Shown in pieces: positions 45,757-59,152 of a DNA stretch of 64,000 nt (position 1 is the first letter of the stretch; each line of letters begins with the position of its first letter). This DNA is from Limnanthes douglasii subsp. nivea (Eukaryota > Streptophyta > Magnoliopsida > Brassicales > Limnanthaceae), in contig JAUPFV010000002.1 in NCBI GenBank assembly GCA_036936605.1, positions 333,225,215-333,289,214 of the forward strand, written 5' to 3'. The translations under genes and the position numbers were made by a program. The notes beneath the pieces are model-generated. The model saw only the letters and a list, made by a program, of their open reading frames with translations. It searched no databases and had not been told where the DNA came from.

Positions 45757-46375
45757 ATAATTTAAATTTGATGTAGGGAATAATATCTGATTTCCGACTA
45801 AAATTTTAAAGTCTTGTAAACAATTTCAAATTGAAATTATTTTGGGGGTTCTCCAAAACATTCTTATTGGATAAAATTAGAGAGGTCTATGTTGAAAAAA
45901 GAAAATGAATAATATTGTATATGATTTCGTTTTCCAACAGAACCCAATATTTATGTATTTCGGCCAACGAAATTGCTTTGACAGTTAGGGTACATAAACT
46001 AAAACAGGAATTAAATTTTGAATGAAAGCGGTCAAATTTGAAATTTGAAAAAAATGGTCAAATTTTCAAATTTGAAATTCTGATGACTTGCAATTGGACC
46101 TCGCCAAGGGGTTCTGCCCCCTAACCCCGCTAATCATGGTATAATCTAACAAGTGTTTACTCTGAACTATATGATTTGTTCGATAATGTAACATGATTAA
46201 ATTGGTCGACTAGTCGATCCAATACACTACAATATCTAACAAGTTTGACATACATTCGCCACATATCACTATAGAAGAATCAATTTTTTACTTTGTCTAG
46301 ATACGTCTACTATAAGAAATTGATAGACAAACAAAATCAAGATTTAATAAAAATATCACTGGGAATTAAAGGGCG

Positions 46376-47740
46376 AACTCTTCCCAACTGAGATAAGATG
46401 ATGTATGCCAGACGACCCACAACTATGTAGCTATTTTGGACATACATAAATGAGCCTTATTTGTCACTCGAGTATCAAAACTAGCTAATTTGATACTCAA
46501 ATTGAACGTCTCGACGAGCCTGACAATTAGCAAAAGTGTGATGACCTTAAATTCTACTATTTAGTGCCTAAAAACCTAATTTTTATATTTTATTTTATAA
46601 AAATATTTTAAATTGTGAGTCAGATATAGTTGCATTTAGATTTCATTTAATTTTTGTTTTTAATCTTTTTATTTTATTTTTTAGAATTTGATTAGGGGTT
46701 TGGATGTCTAATATATAAAGAATATAATACCCTAATTTTAAGACAATTGTTGTTTTTTTAGAATAAAATTTGAAACTTTGAGTCTTAGAGTACCAGTGTG
46801 TTCTTGAATCCCTAGAGTTCCTTTATCGTTCTTTATTCTTCTAATTTTGCTGCATCATAGAGAGTGTTTCAGTTAAAAAACACTTAAATGAGTTTAATGA
46901 AGTTGTGAATACCCTATCATTTTTTGAGATCAAATTTGATGATAATATCCATGTTTGAATTCTTTTCGTTTCTTAACCTAATAGTTAAAAAGTCATCAAA
47001 AAAATTGTAAGTATATCCACCAGTAACAAGAAGCTAAAGTATAATAATACATGTGATCTGATTATTGGTGAAACGTTTTTAATGAAAGATTACAATGAGT
47101 ATTCAAATATTAATGTTGCCTTTAACATTGAGTCAAGTGACAAATCGTCTCAAAAAAATCAAAACATCAAAAGATCCAACTCAAGAAGAATACGGAACAA
47201 AAGCCAATTTAAAGATTCACATGATCCGCAAATATGCTAACCACGACCATGTGGACCAAATACTTAGTGGTGAAATAAACCTAAGAAGAATATGAATAGA
47301 AATACAAATATTGTTATCGTAAATTTTGCAGTATGTCTTATTACTTATTTTTAAAAGTCCCATAGACTTTTGAATTCTCAACTTAGGAGATTTATGTTAT
47401 ACAACTTCAAACCGATAATGTTTTCTCAACTATACAACAATAACTTCAAAACTATCTATATAACTGATAATAGACAATTTGATATAGTAGGTATAAGAGA
47501 AACTAATCTCAATTTTTAAACTTTTAGATAACGAATGCATTTGAGACGAGCCATTTACACTTTTATCAATATTGAAAAGAATAAATTTTAATGGATTTTT
47601 CTGTCTAGTGATAAAGTTTATAGTATACTAAGTTTATATATGATACAAACAAATTCTATCTATGTGAAGATTTGAATGACAATGTAGAATAATTTTTTAA
47701 CAATAAGATCAATTGAATTTAAATATGATATATACTTTCG
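46376..47740. other. no gene recognised
   Basis: AT-rich sequence to the right of the copia element. No protein family, RNA gene or transposon end was identified on either strand. Confidence 0.35.
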
Positions 47741-47744
47741 AGAA

Positions 47745-48300
47745 GGATTTCCAAGGTCTTTCGGGGATAGAACTTTAAGTTGTGTGCAAGAAGAACAAGA
47801 ACCCTGCTAACATGACTAAAGTCGCCATGGCTAAGGCTCTCGCAGCTATTTAATTCGTTGAAGGAATATATGAGTTTTTAAAGACATCGCAATCTACGGT
47901 GAAACTTGTAAGTGAGTCGCTCGAACAGCTAATAAAGCTACTCGACGAAATACATCTAAACAAACACCTCTACCAACTCAACAACTTAACAATGCAAGCA
48001 GTTCTACAAAAAGAAAAACTTGTGAAGTTATTTATCTTGAGGGTGAAACTCCGGAGGTACATAGGAAGAGAGCCACAACTGCTTTGTCATGAAAGAAGGT
48101 GACAGAGAAGCTAACAGAGGGGTGCAGGTTGTGTACAACACAAGGCGATCAGTGCGGTTGGTAGAGAATATTATAAGTAAGTTGAGTATAGAGAGTAAAG
48201 GAACAGTGAAAGCTGTGAAAATGGACGAGATGGAGAAAGAAATTGGCATGGAGAAGATAAGATTGATGTTAATTGAGATAATTTGCAGACAATAGATGTG
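47745..48300 (+). pseudogene. fragment of an unassigned plant gene
   Basis: The plus strand reads VCKKNKNPANMTKVAMAKAL then, after a TAA, FVEGIYEFLKTSQSTVKLVS (about 47785-47915). Further on, in another frame, comes GVQVVYNTRRSVRLVENIIS and a charged helix (48120-48290). From memory, phrases like C-K-K-N-x-I-P-A-N-M-T-N and Y-S-T-R-R-S-V-R-L occur together in one family of plant nuclear proteins of uncertain function, so this looks like a decayed copy. There is no promoter or start codon context. The family link is unverified. Confidence 0.4.
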
Positions 48301-48654
48301 GAGAGTTCAATGAAAAGAAAAGCTATTGAAGTTTTTCTGGAAGAAAGTGGAAATGAATTAATGGAGATTCAGTCAAATAAATGAATAAATCTGAAGAATC
48401 CATAAGATTAGGCATATTCCATAGTTAAAGAGAAATTTAATTTTTATTGGTTAGTTTGATAATAAAATTTATAATATTTATTTTGATGGTGATAAAATGG
48501 ATGATGACCAAATGAGATATGATAGTGTATTATGGTTACAAGACGAGTGATCTTTGTATATATTCAAGTCTGAGAGAGTTGTTGATTGTAACCATGACAA
48601 GAATATATATAGTTGTATTTGCTGATTCTAGTGATATTCAATGAAACCAAAGGT

Positions 48655-49900
48655 TTGTGCATATGAGTGAGAATGGAATGCAATTACTTTAGGAGAATGA
48701 GAAATTACCATAATTGAAGACCATTAATGTTGGTGTACGTGAGAGTTGCATCATTAGGAAGTAGAAGACAACCAATTTCATCAAATATGATAGATCTCCA
48801 AAATAAAAAACAAGTTAGAGTTTGTGCATATTGATTTATGGGGACCATCTCCAGTTCTATCACTTAATGGTTTATTATAATACACCACATTCATTGACGA
48901 GTCAACCAAAAAGGTATGGGTTTATTTTTTTTTAAATAAAAATGATATAATTGAAATTATTTAAGAAAAGGATAGTCTTAGTAGAGAATGAGATAAGTTT
49001 GAAATTAAAATATTTAAGATCTTATAATAGGGTGAGTATATTGATACTGGGCTTATAGATTATTATGCTACATATGAAATCAGAATGAAATTGACCATTA
49101 TAGGGAAGTATGAACTATATTCTAAATGAACGTGCTCAAAGCGTGACGTGGCATGTTGGGTTTCCAATACTTTTTAGGCTGATGCAGTCAACACTACAAC
49201 TTATCTAATCAATAAAAGACCATCAGAAATGTTGAATTTCAAATTTCTCGAGATATATGAAGTGATAAAGAGGTAAATATTTATTTATTGACAATATTTT
49301 TTGTTTTTTATATGTACATATTGATGGAAATGCTAGAAACAAACTTGATCCTAAATCCAATAAATGTGTATAAGGACAAAGAAAATACTTTTTTATATAA
49401 TAAACGAGAATGAAATATTTAATGAGAAAAAGTCATGTATAAGGACAAATCAAATACAGTTACGAGTCATCAACACTAGAGATAAAATATTATGGTTATG
49501 TTGATTAAGGTGAGATAAAATAAAAATATATTATAAGGTTATCCGGAACCAGAAAAATAAAATGCTCGAGATATAGCAAGGTAGACTAGCTACTCCAGAA
49601 CTCAATACTTTGGTTCTCACTCTTAGGAGAAATAATAAAGCACCGAATGCAGTGGATCATTATTCACCTTTTATGCATCACAACTTGTTGTCGGATGGAG
49701 GTGACTCTGAAAAGTATCTTGAAGCTTTGCATGTTGAGAATTTGAGCAAATGGAAGTTATCTTTGAAGGATCATATAGACTTTTTTCTCAAGAATAATAT
49801 CTGGTAGCTAACCAAGCTATCAGAAGGGAATAAATATTTTCATATGAAATAGATGTGCAATATAAAAGAAAAGCATAATGGTAGTACACGCTACAAAATT
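48655..49900 (+). mobile_element. Ty1/copia fragment (plus strand)
   Basis: The order is gag-pre-integrase (HMSENGMQLL, about 48660), integrase (VHIDLWGPSPVLSLNG-like, YTTFIDESTKKVWVYFF, about 48826-48930), the second half of the integrase core (DAVNTTTYLINKRPSEMLNF, about 49180-49240) and the start of RT (EALHVENLSKWKLSLKDHID, FFLKNNIW, 49717-49805). It has neither LTRs nor the RT catalytic part, and stops are frequent. Its orientation is opposite to the copia element at 41-46 kb and it is a separate insertion. Confidence 0.75.
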
Positions 49901-51455
49901 ATGAGACTTTAGACCTTATTTATATTGTTTACAAATTAATATCTGCCAATTAGCAATTTACACGTGTCATAACTGTTTAACAAATTTGTAACCGATAGAC
50001 ATGTTACAAAACATGTGAACTGTAAAACCTGTGACCCTTGGGAAACTGAAGTTGTGTGCAGTTGCAGTGGGTCTTCCGGCTTGATTATTGGTTAAGGGAG
50101 TTATTGTGATGATTGGTGTTTCAAAAGTTTGGTCACAGTGGAATTTGAAACGTTATGATATGATCAATCCTAAAATATGAGATTATTATATTTGTGTGGA
50201 GCCTAACAGTACATGACCTGATTTACACTCGATCTGATCCGACTGACTTTCTTTTGGATAATTAAATAAGACTTTTTTGTAGGTTTGATTTTTCGTCATA
50301 CTAATATTTTCTTTGTATTTGATATTTAACCATGTTAGAATTTTTTATCTATTGTCTTGTTCTAATGTCTCTCTCTATATATTTTAAGTTGTTCCATTAG
50401 AATTTTGTACCATTTTATTTCTGTAAACACTTTTTAAGCATAATAAACAAATTACAATCATTTAGGCGTAGTTTATTTTTAAAGGAATAAAATAAAATTG
50501 AGTTTTTTTTTGTTTTTATCCTCGATCCTTAATATTTATAGTGTAAATTCAATTATTTACTAATACTATATTTTCATAAATAATATATGATAAGGGATTT
50601 CTTTCTCAACTATGAAGCCACTATGATGAATAATAATGGATAAAATAGATTACTCTAAATATAATGATATTATTTGTCAATCATCAAGTTACACGTGCAT
50701 AGCGACTTAACAAACATATTTGACAACTTATTAAATAATAAAATGCGTTGTTTAGTTGTAACCACTCGAACCAAATTTATGTCGGCTCATCTTGTCTATT
50801 GTTATTACTCTTTCTATGAAATATCATTCACCTCATATGATCCTCGTCTTAAATATCTTTATGAACACCGTCTCACATTTTCTGTATGAACCTCCTCTCG
50901 TGCTTCTTCTGCCCCTCATTTTATGTCTTTTTATGATCCTTGTCTTTACGACTTTATAACCTTCATCTTACCTTATACGATCTTTGTTCTGCTCTACATG
51001 CCTCGTCTCTTATTTCTTTGTGATCATCTTCATATACCTCCTATGATCATCGTCTTGTATATGTTATACTTCGTTTTCCATTTGCCTCTTATTACATGCC
51101 TCTTATTCTTTTGTTAGCATTTGATATATATTTAAATTTTTATTATAAGGAATATGCAATATATATATAATTGTTAAGGGAATTCCTCTTCAAATGACTT
51201 AGCCAAGATAACGAACTAAAATAAAAAAAAAGAAAAAAGAAATTATTTAATATATTTTCCTTTTAAAAATGTGTGATTAGTCTTCCATTAAAGATTTTGA
51301 TTCTTATTTATATATTTTACATAAAATATCTTATCAATAAGGTAATTACATATGTTCTCGATCATTAACTTACACGTGTCACTCTATTATTATCGTCTAC
51401 TAAATGTTTCTAATAACCTCTCACATGATAATATGTGTAAACACAGTTATAACGT
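49901..51455. other. AT-rich region with weak repeats
   Basis: No gene is seen. In 50780-51090 the phrase TATGATCCTCGTCTTA / TACGATCTTTGTTCTG / TATGATCATCGTCTTG recurs loosely, probably an older version of the repeat at 51456-51720. The phrase ATCAAGTTACACGTG/CATTAACTTACACGTGTCA also recurs near 49955, 50685 and 51365. Confidence 0.4.
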
Positions 51456-51722
51456 ATGACAAAGTTTTCTTATGGTCGACTTAAATCTTCATATAACCCT
51501 CGTCATAATTCTGAATACAACCTTCGTCATATCTTTGAATACAACTTTCGTCATAACTCTGAATTTGATCATCGTCATATGAACCCCGTCACATCTCTTA
51601 ATATAACCTTCGTCATGCTTCTACATATGGTCTGCATCATATGAATATGGATCTTCATTATAACTTCTTCATATGACCGTTGTTATAATTGAATTCGATC
51701 TTTGTCATATGGATCCCTTAAT
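51456..51722. repeat. degenerate tandem repeat, CTTCGTCATAACTCTGAATA type
   Basis: About ten copies of a 25-27-bp unit near TACAACCTTCGTCATAACTC plus TGAA. Copies drift toward the right end (GATCTTTGTCATATGGATCC). It may be translated as repeats in one frame, but no start or conserved protein is evident. Confidence 0.7.
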
Positions 51723-53380
51723 ATATTTGAACATAGTAGTGTCTATTATTTGCCTCTAATTCCTTTATTAGCTTTACTTACCTCTTCTAAATAAGAAATA
51801 TATTCCATTATGTGGAATATAACCATATCAATAATTTTATGAGGACTCTTCATAGTCCTTAAACTAATTTTCTAAAACGATTTCTTAAAAGCATATTAAA
51901 AATATATAGACGAGGTAGCATCGATATATTTAATAATTATTATTTTTATTTAAAAACAATAACGTGCGTAAAAATTTTATTATTTCTGACTTACACTGAC
52001 GCGTGTAAATAATTCTGACATTAGTCATCATAAGTCCTGACACGTTTTAAAAAACATTCAATTTTTTAAATAATTAATCGTTCCATTTCTTACAATATAT
52101 CAATTATTTTCCACCGTAGATACTCATTTAATCCAATGGTTATGATCATCTGCGAATCGAGTACTAATATACTGAAAACCCACCGTTCACATATTTATCT
52201 ATATGTATGCTTTGGTTGCTAATAAAATATGAATATGTAAGAAATCTTTATAAATTTTGGAAAGCAAAAATCCTTAATTTTTTAAAGAGAGATCGTGCGT
52301 CATACTTATACCCTTCAAACTGTTATATTAATTCGACTTCATCTTCTCATGAACCCTAAATTAATCCCAAATCTTATCTTCATAGTCTTGGTTGAAAAAC
52401 CATACACAAAGACCTAACCAACTCAATTATCATGTTGATAACCATTTTTTCATCTACCCAAAAATGGTGGCAAAAAATAAAAAATCTTCAAAAATAGCAA
52501 AGAACATAATTCCTCACATAGATCTTCAAGAAGAAAAATGATTTCTATACGATTTGTTTGGTAATTTATAAGTGTGGTTTTCCTTATGATATTTATGCTC
52601 GCATTAGTGAATTAACTCATCAAAACAAAGAAAATGAAACATGTTTCAAAACTTTCTTATTCTACTAGGGTTTTCGATTACCTCTTTCTCACTTTATCCA
52701 AGAATTTTTCAGATCTGTTCACATATATCCTTCCTAGCTATATGCTAATGGGTGACGTACAATACTCAGTGTAATTCTTAGTTTAAAAATTATGAATATA
52801 CATTTACATCTTCCAAACTTTCTCACAAATATTTTCATTTTCAAACTCAAAAAAGTCCAATCCTATTATTTATGTCTTAAATAGTGAAATTGAATTGTCA
52901 ACTTACCCATTTCAAACCATAACTAGAAGATATCTTTTATTTTCGTAACCAAGAATTGGGAATATCGATCCAAAAACGAATGTGGTCAAGTCGAACGAAT
53001 ATGGACAAAAACACGTAAGATATGATATGTTTAGCTGAGTTATTAAACACATATTTTACTTCGAATTTAATTCCTGGGTCCGAAGTGCCTCTCTAAGAAA
53101 AATTCGATCTTATCCGCTTTACTGCTTGGACCTTCCAACATAATCTGAACCTATCATGTTTTAGCCTCTAACCATAACATTTAATTATCCATTTATGGCT
53201 TACACAAAGTTTATCAATCCATCTCACCTGGAATCGATGATGCCCTGTGAATGGCCCTGGCTGAAACAACGACATCAAACCCTATGAGGCAGGTTTTGCA
53301 GATCCATGTTAAGGGAGAAGTTGAGTATATTGGATGCGGTACAAAACGGGTGAAGAACGATAATGTGTGATTGTTTAATT
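51723..53380. other. no gene recognised
   Basis: AT-rich. The end nearest 53380 may include remains of the copia element that follows, but no LTR counterpart was found. Confidence 0.35.
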
Positions 53381-53399
53381 ATTACATCTACATAGTTCG

Positions 53400-55041
53400 A
53401 CAAGAGACTTGAAGTTGTAAGTATTCATTACATGCATATATCTCACATTGGAGTCTAAGGAGAACTTCAAGGCTTTATGGTTCCTTTTGATATAAATGTG
53501 AAACCTCAATATTATAAACAAGTTGTTCAGTCTATAAAAAATCTATGTCTAAAAATATTACAGTTTTGAAGGTAAATAACACGTGGAATATGGTTCATCT
53601 TCCTTTGAACAAGAAATCTGTAAGGTGCAAGTGCTTGTACCAACTCAAGCGTCACTCTGATGAACAAATAAAAGGGTTTAAAGCACGATTTAACATCATG
53701 TAAAATGAGCAGCACGAGGGTCTCGATTATACTAAAACATTTACTTCATCCGTTAAGCTCACTACTGTTCGCGCACTTCTCTCTATTTTACTTGTTAAAA
53801 TATGGGAATTCCATGAGATGGATATTTGCAATGCATTTTTTCATGGTGATCTATAATAAAAAAGTATTTATGCGCCCTCCTCGTTGTTTTGCAACCAATG
53901 CATAAAAATATCTCATCTGCAAGCTTCAAAAAGCTTTATATGGACTGAAACAATCTCTACACTGTTGGTTTTCTAAACTATCTAGTGCACTGCGTACATA
54001 TGGTTTTACTCAGTCACACTCTGATTACTCTTCTTTTTCTTATCTTTGTGGTTAGTTTGTGATTTATGTCGTGGTATATATTGATGATTTAGTCATCGCA
54101 TAAAACAATTATAGCATTGCAATATAACTTTAAAATATATGTCTGACTACTTTCACATGAAGGATCTTGGTGTTCTAAAATATTTTCTAGGTATTGAAGT
54201 TGCTCAAAACTTTTCTGGTATTTTTCTTAGTCAATAAAAATATGTGCTTGATAACTATTCTGAAACAGGCCTACTTAGAGCTCGTCATCTTGGTGCTCCA
54301 CTTGATCAACATCATCGACTTTCCCAACTTACCAGGGATCATCTTGCTGATCATTTTGCATATCTTTGGCATATAGAATAATCGGTTTACTTATCCGTCA
54401 CTAATTCAGATCTTTCTTATGTAATTCACACTTGGGCTTAATATTTTCATGAACCCAAATAGATCATTGGAAAGCCGGGTTTGGTGTGGTTTTATATCTG
54501 AAGGGTTCTCAAGGACTGGGTATTGTTCTTAGATCATACAGTGATCTTAAACTCACATGTTAGTGTGATTCGGATTGGGCTGCTTGCCCACTTACCAGAT
54601 GTTTTTTGTCTAGATGATTTATCCAAATTAGAGACTCTCGAATCTTGTGGAAGACAAAGAAACAACATATTATTGTTCGCTCTTCAACCGAAGCTGAATA
54701 TCCATCTATGGCCTTTCTCACATGCACACTAAAATGGTTAATACGGTTTTCTTAGTTTTCTAGGGATCACCACAAGTCTTAATGCAAGTTTATTGCGACA
54801 ATACTACAACATTACATATTGTCACCAACCCCGTTTTCCACAAACTAACCAAACACATCGAGATTGATTGTCATTTTGTGTGGGATGAGTACATTCGAGG
54901 TTTGATTACATCTTCTCATATTTTCACTCATGTTTAGTTGTCAAATGTTTTTACTAAAGCACTCGATTAGGATTGGTTCGATGTATCGTTTCCCAAGTTG
55001 GCATTTCTCTCTTACATGCGCCAACTTGAGGGGGGGAGGGG
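53400..55041 (+). mobile_element. Ty1/copia relic (RT to RNase H and polypurine tract)
   Basis: RT begins NNTWNMVHLPLNKKSVRCKC (53575-53630), then YQLKRHSDEQIKGFKARFN, GLDYTKTFTSSVKLTTVRAL, FHEMDICNAFFHGDL (about 53805-53850) and the catalytic VVVYIDDLVIA (about 54068-54100). RNase H follows with CDSDWAACPLTR (54552-54600) and KKQHIIVRSSTEAEY-like sequence (about 54655-54700). It ends NVFTKALD and the purine tract GAGGGGGGGAGGGG (55028-55041), where the 3' LTR should start. The gag and integrase parts are missing. This fits a Retrofit/Ale-like copia lineage. Stops are frequent. Confidence 0.82.
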
Positions 55042-55645
55042 TAATAGAATAGTATGCAATTATTACACGCAACTGAATATAATACATATGATACTAAGTA
55101 TAATATATGAGATACTCAATATAATATATGTAATTATTACAAGAGATTGAATAATATAATATATAATTATTATAGGTGATAAGGATTAGATTTATCCAAA
55201 TTGTGGACTGGATCGGTAGAATATTAGGTTAATTTGGCTTGATATAACTCTTATAAAACAGGCTCAACAAACATGTAACGTTGATGGTATTTCATGTAAT
55301 AAATAGTAAACATGGTTAAGATTCGTAGAATAATAGGATGGACTATGCATAAACATATCAACCATATGGGTTTTAAGCCAACTACAATTATTATGTAAAT
55401 GAACATTTATTTCTTGGAGAATGGTGAGCAATCATTACTTTATTACTACGTTTGGCAAATTCTCTCTGTAGTATTCCTATGTGTGTCTCTCTAGAATCAG
55501 ACTCTCGCATATATGTTAGACTCGGTATCCTCCGAATATTTCTAGAACTATCAATTGGATACAAGAAGTGAAATAATTATATGTAATTATTACAAAAAAA
55601 CTAAAACTCTTGTATATATATATATATCTCTATATGATTAAATCA
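55042..55645. other. possible 3' LTR of the copia relic, then spacer
   Basis: AATATAATATATG/TAATTATTAC phrases recur at 55060-55170, just after the polypurine tract. A 5' LTR partner is lacking, so the LTR cannot be delimited. A (TA)n microsatellite lies at 55612-55628. Confidence 0.4.
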
Positions 55646-56000
55646 TGAAATAGTCTCTCGAATCGACTTCAAAATCATGTTATATGTAACTATCATGTTT
55701 TCTTTCATTTCGAATCGACTTCAAAATCATCGGTGAAGGTCCATTGACTTGACAAAATCTTCATTGACTTGCAAAATTTGTAAATTTAGTCCATCGACTT
55801 CGTTAAATTTATAAATTTAATCCCTCAATCCAAAAAAAAACTCATAATCACTCACTAAATTTATAGATTTGATCAATTCAATATATATCTTGTAAGTCAG
55901 ATAATAAATTTATAGATTTTACTAAGTCCAAAGACCTTCACCTATAACTTTGAAGTCGATGAACTAAATAAAAAAACGACTCGAAAAACTATTTTCTGAA
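55646..56000. mobile_element. MITE-like inverted-repeat element
   Basis: The left end TGAAATAGTCTCTCGAATCG matches the complement of the right end (CGACTCGAAAAACTATTTTC). Internally, TCGACTTCAAAATCATCGGT plus GAAGGTCC (55713-55742) pairs with CCTTCACCTATAACTTTGAA plus GTCGA (about 55932-55960). The arms are imperfect and interrupted by a direct duplication of CGAATCGACTTCAAAATCAT on the left. No coding capacity and no confirmed target duplication. Confidence 0.65.
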
Positions 56001-57930
56001 TTATACTTACCTCTGCATTTGATAATTGTAAACATAACTTCATAATTAAATAAGACTTTATAGAAGAAATTAAACTTTTCTTTCCTTATCATGATTTTAA
56101 TAAATGTATTTTAAAATTCTAAAATTAAATAAATTATTCACTTTTGATATTTTATATATTAATTGAATAAATATTATTTAAATATTTTAAATATATATAT
56201 TCCATATGTCCCATTATAATAACCGTCGTTCTAGATAATAACACAAACGTTAATAATAAAAATAATGAATATGACTTAATTGGTAATAGTAATATATGTG
56301 TTTCTCCTTCTTGTAAAATATAAAAAATAAAAATTATTTATTAAAATTATTTTACTATTTAATAAAATACTAATAGTTAATGTTGCCTTCCTCCAAAACA
56401 CCTATTATTATGAAATTTTAACAATCTTACAGAACGACCATTAAAATATTCAAATTCGGCTCACATTTTGTATCAGCCTATTGTGAGGTAACTAAAGTAA
56501 GACTAAAAGATCGTTCAAGAGAGCCAAACCCAAATCCAACTACGATCGTTTGATTGTCAATCATCCCTAGTCACAAGTATAAATACAAATCCAAAATTAA
56601 TCATAATGCTGTTGTAGTGAATCTGACCATTAACATATAAACCAAACTCTACGCTAAAACAAAAATAGACTAATGCTGATGCATCACGTTTCTGGGTTTT
56701 TGAGTAAACTATGAGTGAGAATGTGATTTTTCTTTTCGCCAATTATTTCGAGGCCCATTCCCCAAAATATTTACGCACGTGCTAAAGATTGCAAGTTTGG
56801 TTGGACAATTCCCAACGCATATTCTAATTTTTTGATTTGACTAAATTAGGATTCCAATTCCAAAGATAGAGCGTTTTTTTAATTTTTATCGGGATGAAAC
56901 CTCCGCATCCGTCATGTCATCTATATTTATTTCGGTGGGGAGTTTTTTCGCCGGTTGAGAAAGTTCATTCAAAAGATATTTTTTTTATAAACTTTTAAAA
57001 TGATCAAAATTTTGGAGCTAATTATTTTTTTGGACTCTGATTTAACCAAAATTTTAAAAAAAATCCTAGATGGCAAAGTCTAGAGCATAATCTATATTTG
57101 AATAGATATAAGTGCAAAATTATGTCTCATATTCGATTTTTTAACAAATTTAATATTATCACTATCGCACTAAAATAATATTTTATAATTATGTATAAAT
57201 AAATAAAAAACATATTCATATGTCCATACATTTATATAAATACAGTTTTTTTTTATAAAAGCATTAATTTTAAGTATCGATATTGGAATTAGAGTACGTT
57301 TGTGAAAAAATAACAATTAATTTTGAAGGATTCATACCGAATCTGTTTTGTAGTTTGGGTGACATTTTTTAATGTTGATTGAGTGTTTTTTTTATTATTA
57401 TTCTGATTTAGTTTTAAATTTATCGTTTTTGGTTTAATTTCAAAGGCTTAGGAATAGAGTTTGGGTTGAATCGGAAGAAATTATATGTTTGTAAAAAGTA
57501 AAAGTGAAGAAAAGAAAGTGGATCGAATAAAAAGAAATTACATGTTTGTAAAAAAATAAGAGCGAAGAAAAGAAAATGACAATAAATTTAAAATTAAATT
57601 AAAAATAAAATGATAAAATTTATTAAAATATTTAAAAAAAATTATAAACAAAGACAATAATAAATAATTAGAAAAATAAATCAATTCTATAATTACGGTT
57701 GTTATACTTAAACGAATAAAATTCAGTTACGTTCCTTTTATGTGTACTGAACAGAAGAATTCAATAATATAAACATAAAAAAAATTAACTAACCCATTAC
57801 TCATACGGAAAATCAAGCAGGCTTAATAGACTAAATCGTTGTAAACTTGTAATTATATGTAGGTTCTGTGTTAGACTTAGATATGGTAAATGGTTGAGGA
57901 ACCGCGGTTTAGAGCTGGAAATCTGTTATG
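56001..57930. other. very AT-rich region, no gene recognised
   Basis: Long A/T stretches without a conserved ORF on either strand. The 61-aa frame at 56557-56742 (minus) resembles nothing known. Confidence 0.35.
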
Positions 57931-57934
57931 AATG

Positions 57935-58120
57935 TATGGTTTAACTGCGAAACTGACCCATCAAAACTGCAAAACGGCAGGACCGCAAATCGGCAGGACC
58001 GTAAATTGCCAGAACCTCATAAGGAGTAAACCGGCAGGACCGCAAACCGGCAAGACCGCAAATTATTAGGACTGCAAACCGTCAGAAGTGCAAAACCACG
58101 GTTTATTTGTAAAAATCCGC
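57935..58120. repeat. short tandem repeat CGGCAGGACCGCAAA
   Basis: About eight copies of a 15-bp unit with substitutions between 57965 and 58100, flanked by ACCGCGGTTTA / CCACGGTTTATTTGTAA phrases. The array is GC-richer than its surroundings. Confidence 0.75.
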
Positions 58121-58239
58121 GGTTTATTTGTAAATATTATAAATGTTTTAATTATTTTATAAACAAAATCATATGTTAAGTTATATTTAAAAAATATTGA
58201 GATATTGTATATTATTATAAAATTATTATTACATTTTGG

Positions 58240-59150
58240 TTAGTATTAATTTGTTTTGGTTATTAATATTTTAAGTGTTGTAATTATTATATAGTCCAAA
58301 ATTTTAAATATTACTTATGTTATTATCATATTTTGAATATTATTATTATGTTTTTAGATCTAATATTAGTAGTGTTGATTTTAATATTACAAACCAAAAC
58401 TATAGCTTATCATGTTAAAATATTACAAATTCTATGGTTATAATTTTAATATTACATTTTGATTACTATTGTGATTTTGTTTTAAATATTACAAGTGTTT
58501 GTTATTATTGTTTAAACCAAAATCATATTTTATCATGCAAAAATATTACAAGTTATATTGTTATAATTTTAATATGACATTTTGAATTTTATTATTGTGA
58601 TTAGGTTTTAAATATTACAAGTGTTATTTATTATTTTTAAGTTATATTGTTATAATTTTAATATTACATTTTGAATTTTATTATTGTGATTTGGTTTTAA
58701 ATATAACAAGTGTTATTTATTATTTTTAAGTTATATTGTTATAATTTTAATATTACATTTTGAATTTTATTATTGTCATTTGATTTTAAATATAACAAGT
58801 GTTATTTATTATTTTTTAAGTTATATTGTTATAATTTTAATATTACATTTTGAATTTTATTATTGTCATTTGGTTTTAAATATAACAAGTGTTATTTATT
58901 ATTTTTAAGTTATATTGTTATAATTTTAATATTACATTTTGAATTTTATTATTGTGATTTGGTTTTAAATATTACAAATGTTATTTATTATTTTTTAAAC
59001 CAAAATCATATTTGATCATGCTAAAATATTACAAGTTATATTAAAATATTTAATATTACAAATGCTAAAATATTACAAGTCATATTAAGATATTTAATAT
59101 TACAAATGCAAAAAAATTACAAGTTGTATTAAAATATTTAATATTACAAT
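58240..59150. repeat. 89-bp AT-rich tandem satellite
   Basis: TGTTATTTATTATTTTTAAG recurs at 58622, 58711, 58800, 58890 and 58979 (period 89-90), and the phrase AATTTTAATATTACATTTTG appears once in each unit. Older, diverged copies extend left to about 58240 and right to about 59150. The array is non-coding. Confidence 0.88.
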
Positions 59151-59152
59151 TG

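Larger units (their letters stand above)
41168..46375 (-). mobile_element. Ty1/copia retrotransposon, decayed
   Basis: On the minus strand from the right: gag, protease, gag-pre-integrase, integrase, RT and RNase H, the copia order (integrase before RT). Direct repeats flank it. The sequence CTAATCATGATATAATCTAA and TTGGTCGACTAGTCGATC at 41248-41340 matches CTAATCATGGTATAATCTAA and TTGGTCGACTAGTCGATC at 46128-46220, with similarity extending on both sides. These are the LTRs, but they are diverged and their exact ends and a target duplication were not determined. Confidence 0.82.

Noticed and set aside
58560..59110. Repeated TAATATTAC as evidence of an endogenous geminivirus-like origin
   Set aside because: No GC-rich stem surrounds the nonamer and no Rep-like protein is present. 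The word arises easily in such AT-rich sequence and is repeated only because the 89-bp unit is.
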